This document shows, one piece after another, positions 38,101 through 49,084 of a DNA stretch of 64,000 bases. A program made the position numbers and the translations under genes. Position 1 is the first letter of the stretch. The number at the start of each line of letters is the position of its first letter. The stretch is from Ciona savignyi (Eukaryota; Chordata; Ascidiacea; Phlebobranchia; Cionidae): NCBI GenBank assembly GCA_000149265.1, contig CH003179.1:257391-321390 (forward strand). Reading direction: 5' to 3'. Below the pieces are notes generated by a model. It was not told where the DNA came from. It saw nothing but the letters and a program-made list of their open reading frames with translations, and made no database searches.

Positions 38101-40705
38101 CATAAAGTTTATTCTCCATCTTAAACACACACGTCATACAGTCATAGTATCAGTTTGATAGTTAGTTTCGTTTTCGTTATATCTTTTCTTATCAACCACA
38201 ATCGGTTATATAGGACGTGGATAGAAAAGTGCTCTGGGGCAATACAAAGCCAACAGACAGAACTTTTTAATTGTTCTGTGAAAATGACTCTTAACTGTTT
38301 ACAAGCGGAGAATAACATGTCAAAAAAACGATAATACACGCGGGAAGCAGCCAATAAAACAATTAAAACACGTATAAGCTGACGTTGTCTTTTCCGTCGT
38401 CGAACAGGCGCTATACATATTTTAATATACATAAAAGTATAAACTTGCGGATGCAACATGGTAAATCGGGATATATACAGAGTTCAATTGTTTTTTTCTT
38501 CGTTTAGTTTATTTTTCTTCAACTTTTTTTTAACAATTTCAGTGAACTGGTTCCCCAAATATTGGCTGCTAAAGAATAATCGCCGTTATGAAGTAAACTA
38601 AAAATAGAAGGTAAAATCAAAATGCGTTCTTTCGTAGTGAAGGGAACCTATAATGATTGTGAGCAACATGACCTAATAAGCATTATGCTGTGGCTCTATG
38701 CAAGTTTAAAAACAAGTTTAAGAAATGTTACAAAAATACATGTATATACACATTTTATAATAAAATTGTTTTCTTTTAAATTTAACAAAATTGTACGTAA
38801 TATTTGCAAAATACCATTTTTTTTAATTATATTTTGAACGGTGTAAGTTTTAAACCCGCCATGAGTCCCATGGACTTGAATACATTGCGATAATTCATTT
38901 TGTCGATTTTTTGTTTATGTTTCTTTGAGGATACTGTTATTTATCCTCGTCTGTGGAAGAAAGCTGTTTGTAAAAATGGGTGATCGTCAAATCACCTCGT
39001 GCAACCCAACCCACACGGTATTTTGGTGTGTTTAATAAATAATTAGTTTCTTTTATGCCCTGGATATAGTAAGTACTTGCGACATAGCTTAATTTTACCG
39101 ATACAGGTATTTAATCAAAGTCCGATCAGAACATGTTGTCAAAATGGTTTTAACAATACACACTTACCGCTGCAGTTACTGTATAGGTACGAATAAAGGG
39201 CCGTGTTGAGTGGAACTCTGTCAAAAGCCACTAAATCTTCACTCGGTATTAATTTATCATCAGAAAACACTATAGAACCGTTCTTGTATTGACCTGTATA
39301 AATGGATATTAAATGTATTTTTTAAAGCGTTAATTTGAATCCAACTTGAAGAAGGGTAAACACAGGAAGAATCACATACGTTCTAGATACGCTACATTTC
39401 CTTCTAGTATTTATGAGTCCCATATGGAAAAATGGGACACATATTGTTTTTGTCCATTTTTTTTTTTTTCCGTCAAACTCTTGACAGGCATGGCATGTCG
39501 CCCCGGCATCTACCAGAAGAAATATTGGAACGCAATAAAACTTTGTTATTTGTTAGATAAAATGGTCTAGATTCTGGGACGCTAAAAACCAAAACGATAG
39601 TTTTTTCTAAATAAAATAGCTTTTGGGGGCATCACCTTGAACGACTGGTACAATTTTAATTTTGGTGGGATGTAAGTGATTTGTTCAAATGTAAGTGTTT
39701 TAGCCACTGATTTAACATTTAAAAACTATATAGGGGAAATACCCTAAAAAAATAAGATTTTGTCCTGAAATCATAATTAGGCCGGGCATGCCATGTCGCC
39801 CGACATCTACCAAAAAAGAGTAATAAAATCTCAATAAAAATTGTGATTTATTAGACAATATGGTTAAGATATGCAAAATTCATAATTTTGGGTGATAAAT
39901 CCAGGGGAATTCCCCGGGGACAGTAAAAACCAAACGGATATTCTGTTTTAAAAATAGTATTTTTGGGTATAGCGCTAGAACGGCTGCTTCATTTTTAATC
40001 GATTTGATGAAATGTAAGTGCATTTAAGAATTGTTAGATAACATAAACATGGATAACAAGATTGTTACCTCAGGGACCCATTTATGCTCGCAGAAACAAA
40101 CTACAAACTCGGTGTATAAAATACAAATTGTGGTTAGGGACTTTGTAGCAAGGATATATAGCATACAAAATGTGTTTTACAAATAGTGGTGGCTTACACG
40201 TGGTTGATACTCTCTAGTTCTCTATATGTTTAATACATTTCTTTATTTCTTTATTTATTCATTTCTTAATATTGGGCAATATCCATTATTTGCCTCGCTC
40301 ATACAGCTAGTTGTGCTACCAAAATCTTTCCGGTAATACAATAAATTGATTTTTACGACTTTAGACAAAGGAAATAGAATAGCCCGGTTACCATGGCCAT
40401 TGATAGATTGTAGCTATGTGCGTTAGGCGTGGGAAAGCATAACTGATGGCTTGTGTGTATATTTCTTTTTGGAATTTCGCCGATTTTTACATTACATTAC
40501 AAATATACACAAAATCAAACAACTGACAGGTACTTTTATAAATATTTGTCGTTATATTTTTTAAACTTGTTGTTCACTTTTTATATGGGCGAGTTTTAAC
40601 ATTCAAACAATGAGCCCGAAATTTTACTATTATCTTACCCTCCGGCTTGGTAAAAGGCACTAATGACATCATCAAAACGAAGAAACAGATCCGCAAGACG
40701 TCCAT
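29169..40705 (-). CDS. TSP1-tyrosinase (molluscan-haemocyanin-like) secreted copper protein, copy A
   Basis: Nine exons on the minus strand: 40705-40639, 39293-39168, 34913-34752, 33449-33343, 32754-32610, 32280-32091, 31087-30994, 30524-30312 and 29537-29169 (stop); 490 residues, all phases agree. Exon 1 is a signal peptide (MDVLRICFFVLMMSLVPFT). Exon 3 is one thrombospondin type 1 repeat (WSSWSEC ... six Cys). Exon 4 (RKNIRSLSKEDLHDFIQG) opens a type-3 copper domain: CuA ligands in KWHGWP, CSWHHHP and AWHRL; the PYWDW motif; CuB ligands in HDQIH (spanning exons 7/8) and DPMFFLHHSQVDR; then the LGYxYD-like block (LFGYKYDSFDLGG). All six copper histidines appear present, so oxidase or oxygen-binding activity is possible. 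The domain looks more like molluscan haemocyanin/alpha-tyrosinase than vertebrate tyrosinase. The LTR element lies in intron 2. Confidence 0.8.
29664..29865 (+). repeat. SINE distal relic shared by both duplicates
   Basis: AACCCAGTGGATATTATTGG, TGCAATTGCTCCAGTAACCC and TTTCCATTCGGAGAAATAAA match the SINE's distal body. In copy B the same relic (55,830-55,930) is split by a 1.7-kb insertion. Confidence 0.5.
31380..32035. repeat. Fragmented interspersed repeat in tyrosinase intron 6, copy A
   Basis: The end at 31,980-32,035 is the reverse complement of the start of the repeats at 39,415 and 55,932 (GGGACACATATTG, TTTGTCCG, GTCAAACGC). The part near 31,560-31,610 carries the ACTCTCTAGTTT end in direct orientation. 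Its paralogue is at 59,280-59,830. Confidence 0.45.
33891..34103 (+). repeat. SINE with internal deletion in tyrosinase intron 3, copy A
   Basis: CACCGGTTGGTCTGGTGG, GTGTCCTTGGGCAAGGCACT, then directly CAACACACTGCAATAGCTCC and a GGGATAAATATGAATTACC tail. I did not find it at the paralogous place in copy B. Confidence 0.75.
35596..36142 (-). repeat. LTR of the LTR element (3' LTR in minus orientation)
   Basis: 547 bp, starting TGTGGAGCTCG and ending GGATGCAACA on the plus strand. It is preceded by target-site copy TGGT. Confidence 0.9.
37875..37910 (-). other. tRNA-Trp-type primer-binding site, extended
   Basis: On the plus strand the 36 bases resemble the 3' end of eukaryotic tRNA-Trp (T arm GTTCAAATC, then ACGTCGGG) with about 32 matches to the sequence as I remember it. 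A usual primer-binding site covers 18 bases; here similarity runs through the T arm to the anticodon-stem edge. The terminal CCA reads ACA. Confidence 0.7.
37912..38458 (-). repeat. LTR of the LTR element (5' LTR in minus orientation)
   Basis: 547 bp, same ends as its partner at 35,596-36,142, with two substitutions seen. It is followed by target-site copy TGGT and then sequence colinear with copy B at 63,327. Confidence 0.9.
39415..40225 (+). repeat. Uncharacterised interspersed repeat in tyrosinase intron 1, copy A
   Basis: Begins TGAGTCCCATATGG ... ATGGGACACATATTG and ends GTGGTTGATACTCTCTAG. It contains repeated internal units starting GGCATG(G/C)CATGTCGCCC...CATCTACC (39,487 and 39,784). 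The same family forms the 1.7-kb block at 55,932-57,680. No coding capacity. Confidence 0.6.
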
Positions 40706-41044
40706 TTTATACATAGAGACAATCTTCAACGCTGTAACGTGTAACAATTTGCAAGATAAATATCAGTTTACGTATCCGCTTTAACAGAATAATGATGCAG
40801 TGGTTTAAATAAAACAAACAATGTAAACCTTGTCAGTTGGTTCACCTGAAAATTTACAACGCATGGTTAATGTTTTCATTTTTTAAACTGCTAAACTTAC
40901 CGCGGTCCAACTATGCATACCTTGTAGATCTTGTTTTAGGATACTGTTATTTAAATAAAGCCCATGGCAGTCTGTGGCCGCAACCAACATTATAACCTCA
41001 CCAAAGTAAGTATATTAGTTCAAGAACAAATCCTTAGCTGACTG

Positions 41045-41045
<1 letters not shown>

Positions 41046-41071
<26 letters not shown>
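41046..41071 (+). repeat. (TA)n microsatellite
   Basis: A run of alternating T and A of about 26 bases. Confidence 0.9.
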
Positions 41072-41075
<4 letters not shown>

Positions 41076-41253
41076 TTTTTTTATTGCAAGCAGAAACGGA
41101 TGAGTTTCGAGTATATACCAATAAAGGACAAAGTACTTACGGCACAGGCGCCGACTATGCAGGAAATAAATCAGTTCTCTGTTCCACGTACAATGGACGC
41201 CAATTGAGCTCAAAATGTGTGATTGGCCATTCCCATGGTCTTATAAATAAATT

Positions 41254-41432
41254 TTAGTTTAGTTTATTCATGTTTTGCCCGGGTTTTTAAAAATGGCAAA
41301 CGAATATTATCCCGATACAGCAACGGGAAAAGACGGCAAAACGAACAGTCGTTAAAACACGTCAGTGAAAAAATGGATATAAATTAATAAATATAGCGGA
41401 CGCGGCCGCCAAACCTACGTGAAAGAACAATC
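41254..41432 (-). mobile_element. 3' end of a CR1/L2/jockey-like LINE
   Basis: Minus-strand 3' UTR ending in a TAAAC-type tail; GCGGCCGCGTCCGCTAT block and GACGTGTTTTAACGACTGTT block shared with 9,931-10,113. Confidence 0.65.
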
Positions 41433-41790
41433 AATAAACGCATATGTTCTCTAGTTATCACACCGAAGACTTTTTCCACGTGCAGTTAAAAACTAACATT
41501 CGTGTGAGATTTACGAACATTTCACCATATATGTTTTATTTAAATTGAAGCATATTGTCAAGCGCCGCAGTGAAAATAAGCTATGTTCCTAAATCAGTCC
41601 GATTTAGTTTTTCACGGCTACGTTTCAGTACATAAATTTACATTTTAACATATCGGGGTCATGGTATCTAACAATTCTTAAAGTTTCATTCCGATTTGAC
41701 GATTCCTTGTTGGAGATTTTAGGGCGATATGGCATGCCTGTTACAATCATGATTTAGGAACAAATAAATATCAATCCTTTCCTAAGTGAC

Positions 41791-42243
41791 TTGGCTAAAG
41801 ATAAAACAAAATCACTGCATAGGAATGACCACTATTTTTACCATAAGAATAAACGGTCTAATGATACCCATGTTACTTGTCTATCCCAGAACTTCAATGC
41901 TTACAGCCCAACCGGACATTTCCGACAAATTTCTTGGACAAACCGTGAAATGTACAAATATCCTGATATTCCCACAGAAGAATACCACCGTAATATGTGT
42001 TTAAACTTCCCAGTAAGGTCTCCTATATGGTGCAACCTAAATTTGCACCGATTCCTTAACAGTGTGACAAGAATAGGCTATAGCAAGCATATCTTATTAA
42101 TAAATAGTCAAAACGCGACTGAACTTGGAAACTCTAAACCAGAGATCTCTTGTTCGTTGATGGTTGGATTGTTTATTTGGGTTGTGCGATTTTCTGTTTC
42201 AATTTTGGACTTAAATACACACGCAATAATTATTAATAAATAA
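41791..42243 (+). CDS. Unrecognised open frame of 150 residues at the start of copy B
   Basis: The frame has an unremarkable composition, with no signal peptide or domain I can name. In copy A the matching stretch (27,160-27,560) is broken by indels, so the frame is not conserved between the duplicates. It may be a decayed exon or chance; no splice model could be built. Confidence 0.15.
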   Translation: MAKDKTKSLHRNDHYFYHKNKRSNDTHVTCLSQNFNAYSPTGHFRQISWTNREMYKYPDIPTEEYHRNMCLNFPVRSPIWCNLNLHRFLNSVTRIGYSKHILLINSQNATELGNSKPEISCSLMVGLFIWVVRFSVSILDLNTHAIIINK

Positions 42244-42476
42244 CCAGCTTACCCACTGTCTACGCGTAGATTAATAAAAATCAGTATATACGCGATGTCA
42301 AAAGAAGAATGAGTAGAAAAGGAAAAAAACACGAGGTTCACGCAATTATAGAACTATTCATCATTACGCAAAATGACATCACAATAGATAAAAAATAAAT
42401 TTTGTTATCCCTAAAACATTAGGATTTACAGATTTATATCGCCTTTTTTTGTGACACCATTGTTATCTTCTGCCTC

Positions 42477-44038
42477 GTGCAAAAAGTTATTGCCAGACAA
42501 AAATCCCGATTTATAATTTCATACTGCAGTAAAACTACCACCCAGCAATCCATAAAATATTTTGGCCCCAAACTCTGGCACCAACTTCCCACCAGTATCC
42601 GTGATATTAAGTTATTTACGAAATTTATTAAAGTAGTAAAACAACACCTCTTGGATGATCCTCACCTTCTTCCTTAACCATTGTTAATTTATTTAATATC
42701 ATATGATTTTTAAACCCTCCCTTATAATGGCCCACTTTTACAATTCCTTGTAACTCATCTCAGTAAAAATAATTCTTGGTTAACATACATAATCTTATCT
42801 ATATCTAAGCTTATTCTTATAATATCCGAACCCATTCTTAAATTCCCTTTTACTATCACACCACTAGTATATTTTACCTATTGTTCTACCATTCTTTTCT
42901 AACTCTTTCATGTTTTGATTTGTTTATTCTTTGTGGTCTTTGTTGTATCACCTCAATCTTTTAATGTAACACCTGCAATAGATGTTATTTTTTTAATACA
43001 CCACTTTATCTTTGTCCACATGATTACTCACCAATTCGTTCCACCATATTACGCTGCAGGCTGTAACTGTTACATGGTAAGCCGATGGCAATATTATTTT
43101 GAAGTGGATTTTTGTTGATGTTTAAATTTAGCCGGCCCTAACAGTTACCTTGTATCTAAAATGCTCCACATTCAACCACCGCTAATATAGCGCACTAGCT
43201 CACCTGCACCCGCATGTATCACTTACAAGTAAAACCCTTTTTCTTTCTCTTTCTTTTACTATTGTTTTATTTAAGAACCCTACTGTCCAGATTTTCTATT
43301 TTTCAGAGCATCGGGAGATCTAGTGACGGCAGGAGGATCTTCTGTTGTTGTGGCGTCACTATAAATCATCATCTCAAGAATTTATTTTTCCGGAACTTGC
43401 TGCAGAGTTTATTCATTTTTCATTTTTATTTAATATTAGTTTTGTCAGTTAGGCAGTCTTTGCCTACTTATTGTTTGTACTATGCATAATTGTTATGCAT
43501 ACTTAAAGTGCAATATTGTTTTGCACAAAATATGTTTTTCTACATAATTTAAATTATTTATAAAGTGCAATATTGTTTTGCACAATAATGTTTTTTCTAA
43601 TTAATTTTAATTATTTATTTATATATTTTATTTTTAATTAATATACTTTTAAATGCCTCGGTAAGTGTTGCACTTGAAACTTTTCAGTGGAATTTCATTT
43701 TTGGGGTTTTTCTTTTTCCACTGCGGCCCACACTTTCCGGGCCACCCCATCTCCTAAAGCCGGCTCCCCCATTGCACGGGTCGCTTCACCGCACACTTTT
43801 CTTCGAGGCTTAGTGCAATTTTTATTTTATAAACAATTAATTAATTATTTTTAATATTTTTTAATTTTTTTAATTGGGTTTAGCGGCCACGTCAAATTAT
43901 ACAGAATTTTAATAGTCTATTTTTTAGACGTGTTCTAACGACTGTCGTTTTGCTTTTTTTCCCGTTTTCCAAATTGTTACCGATAGTCCCGCTTCGTGTT
44001 TTCATCATGGAAACAAAAATATAAACTAAACTAACTAA
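42477..44038 (+). mobile_element. 5'-truncated CR1/L2/jockey-like LINE fragment
   Basis: The first 200 bp code KYFGPKLWHQLPTSIRDIK and KFIKVVKQHLLDDP, the typical end of reverse transcriptases of this group (GPxLWNxLPxxIRxxxxxxxFKxxLKxxLL). About 1.35 kb of 3' UTR follows and ends in ATATAAACTAAACTAACTAA. It lies in an insert (about 42,250-44,260) absent from copy A. Confidence 0.7.
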
Positions 44039-44979
44039 GTTTAAGCTTTTTAAAAAGTAGCTGTAAGATATCTCACCTAATTTGACCTGTGTAATATGCT
44101 TTAATATTTATTTTTTTAGTATGTATAGAAGTAAAGTTACTATTTAAAACATTTAAATGCCTTATGTTTGCTAATAACTTAACATAGAAGTGAAACATAA
44201 GTCTAAGTTGGAAGTACGTTTTGGCACTGCTGGAGTTCAGTCATCAAATCGAAGAGATTAAAAAGCAATTCAAGGCTGTAGGTATGAAAGGCAACAAAAG
44301 CTAATTTTTTTTGTAAGTGTAATATAGTAACATCTGTAGTATTTTGTTAAAGTCGTTTGATGCTTGGGTGTTGTTTTGATTGACAATCATTGTTTGCCCC
44401 TGATGCTAGACCTGTCGATCCCTATATTTCAATGTCGGTTGTTACGTCATCAAGTACTTAATTTAGCATATTGCCTCGTGTTATTGTATTTTTCCACCAT
44501 AGTACGGAATGTTTAACTGAAATTATTGGTACTGAAGCTGATTGATTTAATTTACTAATTCGACATAATTGCGGTGATAATCAGTTGGTAAGCAGCGTTT
44601 CGTAACTTCCACTGTTCTTTTATATTTCTTAGGCTTTTTTGATCGTATTTAAAACAGTTAATACGAAAGCAGTGTCAGCTAAATGATAGTTTAAAGCTTA
44701 ATATGGACTATAGGAGGGTTTAAAACTGGAAGCCGAAAAGACAAAGCTGAAAGCCAAACGAAAGAAATTGTATATAATCAAGTTTCAAACTACTAATAAA
44801 GATGTGATAATTACTAAAATTCCACAGCAGCTGCCTAACAGAATCGAGCTACACACAAGCCACAAAGACAAATATTTTTTTATCACGAGCACGTTTATAC
44901 CGGTAAGTTCTAAGAGAATCTCTAGGTCTGACACATTTTTACGTGTAAGCTTGATGCGCCCTTTACACAGCATTGCAAC

Positions 44980-45005
44980 CATAGAGATACTAATATACAC
45001 TAGGG
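44980..45005 (+). repeat. Left terminal inverted repeat of the P-element relative
   Basis: 26 bp; it differs from the right repeat at one T/C position. GGTGGCC follows immediately. Confidence 0.88.
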
Positions 45006-45618
45006 TGGCCTTTTTTAAATAATTGATAATGCTGCATTGTTGTAAAATGAATTAATTTGCCGTGCAATGGCTGTGTTGCCATACAAATAATAGTTTATTT
45101 TTTTATAATTGGTATTTAACTGAACGTACTTTTGAGTTTTAAGAAAAAAATAAAAATTATTTACTACCAAACTTTATTTCCCATATATTTAAAGTGCAAT
45201 ATTTATTAAACTTTGGCATTTTAATGCATCATATTTATTAAATAAATTTGCATGCGCAACACTAGACCAGACGACGTTTAAGTCGTCAACTATTTCTTCG
45301 TGCGAAAAAGTCCACAGAAACGTTTAAAGTTGTAGCCTATTTTAATACCTACGTACCACGAGGTCCGACACTCTCTTTGAAATATACACCGGATATATAT
45401 ATCCAATGTTACTGTATTTGACGCAAACGGCACTTTACGCTGCCACGTTACATTATATAACTGTGCCAACAGTAGCGCGTCGGACCGTCAGCAGGAATGG
45501 TGCAAGATCGAAACCTGCCGATGCTTAGTGCGTGTAACCCAACAATGGGCGCGTGGGTCAATTAAATAAGAATATCCTATCCCCGTTAAACTTAAGCTTA
45601 CACTTTTACTTTTAGAAA

Positions 45619-48340
45619 ATGATACCAGTACGGTTAGTGGATATGGTTATTTCTTGTTCTGCGTGGGGCTGCACAAAACGTCAAATCAAGACTGCAACGT
45701 GGAGTTTTCATAGGTACATTGTTTAAAGCATAATAATATACAAATATACCACATACACGAAGTTAAACTGCATCACTTTAAATTCAGATTACCAAAAAAT
45801 AAAGAGCAACTGGAACAATGGCTGTTAGCACTTAAAAGAGAGAAATTCTTCCCAACAAAGTATTCATATATATGCTCGGAACATTTTGTTGCTGACGATT
45901 TCTATGGTAGAGTGCGAAAACGACTTAAGTCAGTAAGTCATTTTTTACCAGTACTCCAGCCTTTTGGCAAGAGATTAGTGACGTTAGTTGTAGTAAGCTT
46001 AAATATTTTTTCCCAGAAAAAAGAAAAAAAGAAGGGAGATCGGCTAGATAGTCGAGCTGTGGTACCTGAAAAAAATTCAAATTTATACAGAGTCATAATG
46101 TTTTAAAAGATCAACTACTGTAATACTGGTATAGTCCAAAACAAAAGATAGAAAACATAAAACGAAAGTTAATCAAAATAAGAAAGCGAAAAAAGTGTTA
46201 CTTGTGCAGAAATGCAGGGCTACAAAACAAGTTAAAGGTTTAAAAGAGCTGTTAGTCAAAGCCAAAAATAAAAAATACTTAGAAGACAAGCCATTTGATA
46301 TATTGACCTCAAACTTTGGAGATACCGCGGTAGAACTATTTTGTACAAATATCTCAAAAAATAGTGGCAAAAAAGTGAAATATACAGAAAAAATTTAAAA
46401 ATTTGCTATGACCCTTCATACATACTCCCCAAAGGCCTACCAATTCATTCGAAAACACCTAACATTACCACACCCAAGAACTTTGTCAAAGTGGTTATCT
46501 GTCTTTAAAGGTAATGCTGGAATTACTGCAGAATCCATTGAAGCCATTAAAAATAAGCAAGCCAAGATGGATTACAAATTATATTATTCACTCATATTGG
46601 ATGAAATGGCAATCAAAAAGCAAGTGGAATGGAATGGGAAGGAGTATACAGGATTTATAAACTTAGGAGAAAATTTAGATGACGATTCACTACCTGTTGC
46701 AGCAAACGCCCTTGTGTTTATGCTGGTTCCAATTAATGCAAACTGAAAAATTCCAATAGCTTATGCAGAATTAGTGCGGAAGATGTTGTCCTGTCTGCAT
46801 GACAATGATGGCTGTGGGAGCAACCAGAGTATGTTAAATGAATTACGAGTACCTGTGAGATATCCAATTAAGCAAAGTTGTTTTCTTCACCCAGATAATC
46901 CCAATCAAAAAATCTCTGTCTTTTTAGATAATTGTCATATGTTTAAGTTGATGCGGAATCTTCTTGCTCAAAAAAAGCTGTTGCAAAATTCCACTACAGG
47001 CCAACATATAAAATGGGATTATATAACCAACTTGCACAATATACAAACAAAGGAAGGTCTAAAGCTGGCTAATAAATTAAAACGGAATTATATTGAGTAC
47101 GGAACACAAAAAATGAAGGTCAATCTTGCAGTACAAACCTTGAGTGCTTCCACTGGTAAAGCTATCCAGTGTCTTAGACAGCTTGGCTATGCACAGTGTT
47201 AAGGTACTGCAGAAACTGAACTTCATTATGCTTACTGACCGCCTGTTTGACGTAATGAACTCTAAAAACCCGCTGGAAAAAGGCAACAAAGCACCTCTGA
47301 AAAAAATCGAATAAACAAATTTGGTTACCATTTTTAAGCACAGCAAAAGAATATTTAAGTAACCTTATGTGTGACGGCAATTATCTGTACAAAAGCCAGC
47401 GCAAAACAGCCATTGTTGGCTACATGTTAAATATTGAATCCCTTAATCAACTATTTGATACACTTGTTGAAAGCGGGAAATTACAATATCTCTTAACTTA
47501 CAAGTTTAGCCAAGAATTTTTGGAATTATTTTTTGGGGGCATTAGAGGGGCCAATGGTTGGAACAACAACCCTACATGTCAGCAGTTCAAATCCGCCTGC
47601 AGAAAGCTGCTGAGTTTAACTGATGACATGTTAGTAACAGCCGGAAATTGTTCCCAATCAGCAGAGTTTACCACAAGCCTTTTTTTCTATTTTAGCACCA
47701 ATCCAAATGGCATCGCCTAATATCGATATTGAACGGACATACAACCTTGATTCAGACATATCAGACCAAAATGCAACTGATCATACGTATCTGCAAACAT
47801 GTTACTTCTTGACTGGTACATATTTGTCACCGATGATAGAAACTATAGTGATGTACATATCAGGATTTGTTGCAAAAAAATTAATACCAAAGTTACTTTG
47901 CAACATTAGCATCAACTCACTGTACACCACAGTACCTCCAGAACATGACCAAAGGTTTATACTCATCTCTATCAAAGACAACAATGGTTTAACTTACACA
48001 ACATGAGATTTGACTAAAGTAAACAATGACAACTGAAAAAGTTTATCGGAGATATATTAAAACAACTGGACATCCCCCAAATATCAGAGGTTTAGAGGGT
48101 GCAATTTGCTCCTGTGTTCTAACACACCTGCAGAGTGAAAAGTTTTTATTTAATTCCTTGGAAACCCACATGTTCGACACAGATCCAACGGATAACCACA
48201 GGATAACACTCATCAAAAAAATAATTAAACTATACCTTACAATAAGATTTCATCACGAAGCAAAGGTGTACACATCCAAAATCAGAGGACGCAATCAACG
48301 ACAACAATTCCATAGAGCCATTCAATTTAAACACCAATAA
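45619..48340 (+). pseudogene. Broken P-element/THAP9-like transposase
   Basis: Exon 1 (45,619-45,713) and exon 2 (from 45,788 to about 45,930), joined across a 74-bp intron, encode a THAP zinc domain: SCSAWGC ... SFHRLPKN ... ICSEHF (C2-CH pattern), a sequence-specific DNA-binding domain. The core follows at 46,173-48,340: LTLPHPRTLSKW, SLILDEMAIK, VFLDNCHMFKLMRN and FSQEFLELFFGGIRG...NNNPT are typical of P-type transposases with an RNase-H-like fold. It is dead: an in-frame TAA at 46,396-46,398, a TGA at 46,744-46,746, a frame break near 47,200 and further stops near 48,004. P-like elements have been reported from Ciona (from memory). Confidence 0.85.
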
Positions 48341-49084
48341 TATTAAACTGGAACATCAATTTTACTGAAATAATATCAATTAAATTACCATAGTTTATTT
48401 TTTTAAATTTCGTTTTAGTTTTATTTTGTCTATATTCTACTTTTTACGGTACTCTAATACCCTATATTATATTTATAAATGCATTTTACAGTAAATATAT
48501 ACTTTTTATTTTAATATTTAATGTAGTTTTTAACCAGTTTTAGTTTATGCAAAAGTGCGTACCGGTTCTCCTGTCTAGCTTACTCTAAGGTGAATTAAAA
48601 AAGCTTTTTTTTTTTATATAAAATAGGTTTAAAACTGAATTAACAACTGATATATATCAGCAAAGCATGTATATTTATTAGAAAACAAATTCACTGCACA
48701 TTTGTTAACTATTTAACATACCTGGGTAAATCCGCACCAAACACGTGTCGGAACTCTTGCCGTGCAAAGCTTCAAAATGGCGGCCACCATTTTTTTTTTT
48801 TTTTTTCCCATTTTTTAAAAATGTGCTACACGTTAAGTCGTTTACATGCAAGCGTAGCATATTAATACTTCTGCCTTGTAAACACTGGTCCACTTGAAAT
48901 ATTGTAAACTCTATCAAGCGTGAAGTTTGATCACGTGGATATTTAAACCAATCAATCCATTTAATTTTTTTTTTTTTTTTTTTTTTTTGCGGTAGTTTAT
49001 TGCAAAGGGCGTTAGACTAATACAAAACGGCGGCAAAGTACAGATATGGCAAAAACAGCAGGGAAAATATATGAACATAATACT

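Larger units (their letters stand above)
35596..38458 (-). mobile_element. Non-autonomous LTR retroelement (TRIM/LARD-like)
   Basis: Two 547-bp direct repeats, 35,596-36,142 and 37,912-38,458, both TGT...ACA, bracket 1,769 bp. They differ at two sites that I could find, so the insertion is young. TGGT flanks both sides (35,592-35,595 and 38,459-38,462); copy B keeps a single TGGT at the empty site (63,323-63,326). On the minus strand the 5' LTR is followed after one base by a match to the 3' end of tRNA-Trp (37,910-37,875), and a purine tract (36,158-36,146) precedes the 3' LTR, so the element is oriented minus. The inside has no gag, protease, reverse transcriptase or integrase, only a 129-residue basic open frame (37,781-37,392) that I do not recognise. 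It must rely on another element's enzymes. Confidence 0.85.
27135..41255. repeat. Tandem segmental duplication, copy A
   Basis: From ATATCAATCC at 27,135 the sequence matches copy B (from 41,769), interrupted by insertions unique to one copy. Matching blocks include 27,135-27,560 with 41,769-42,250; 27,590-28,180 with 44,270-44,980; 28,180-35,340 with 54,325-62,770; and 38,459-39,160 with 63,323-64,000. Exons and introns are both similar, so this is a DNA-level duplication. The right end of copy A was not fixed exactly. Confidence 0.8.

Noticed and set aside
43214..43489. 91-residue hydrophobic frame
   Set aside because: It lies in the T-rich 3' UTR of a LINE fragment; the hydrophobicity comes from TTT/CTT runs.
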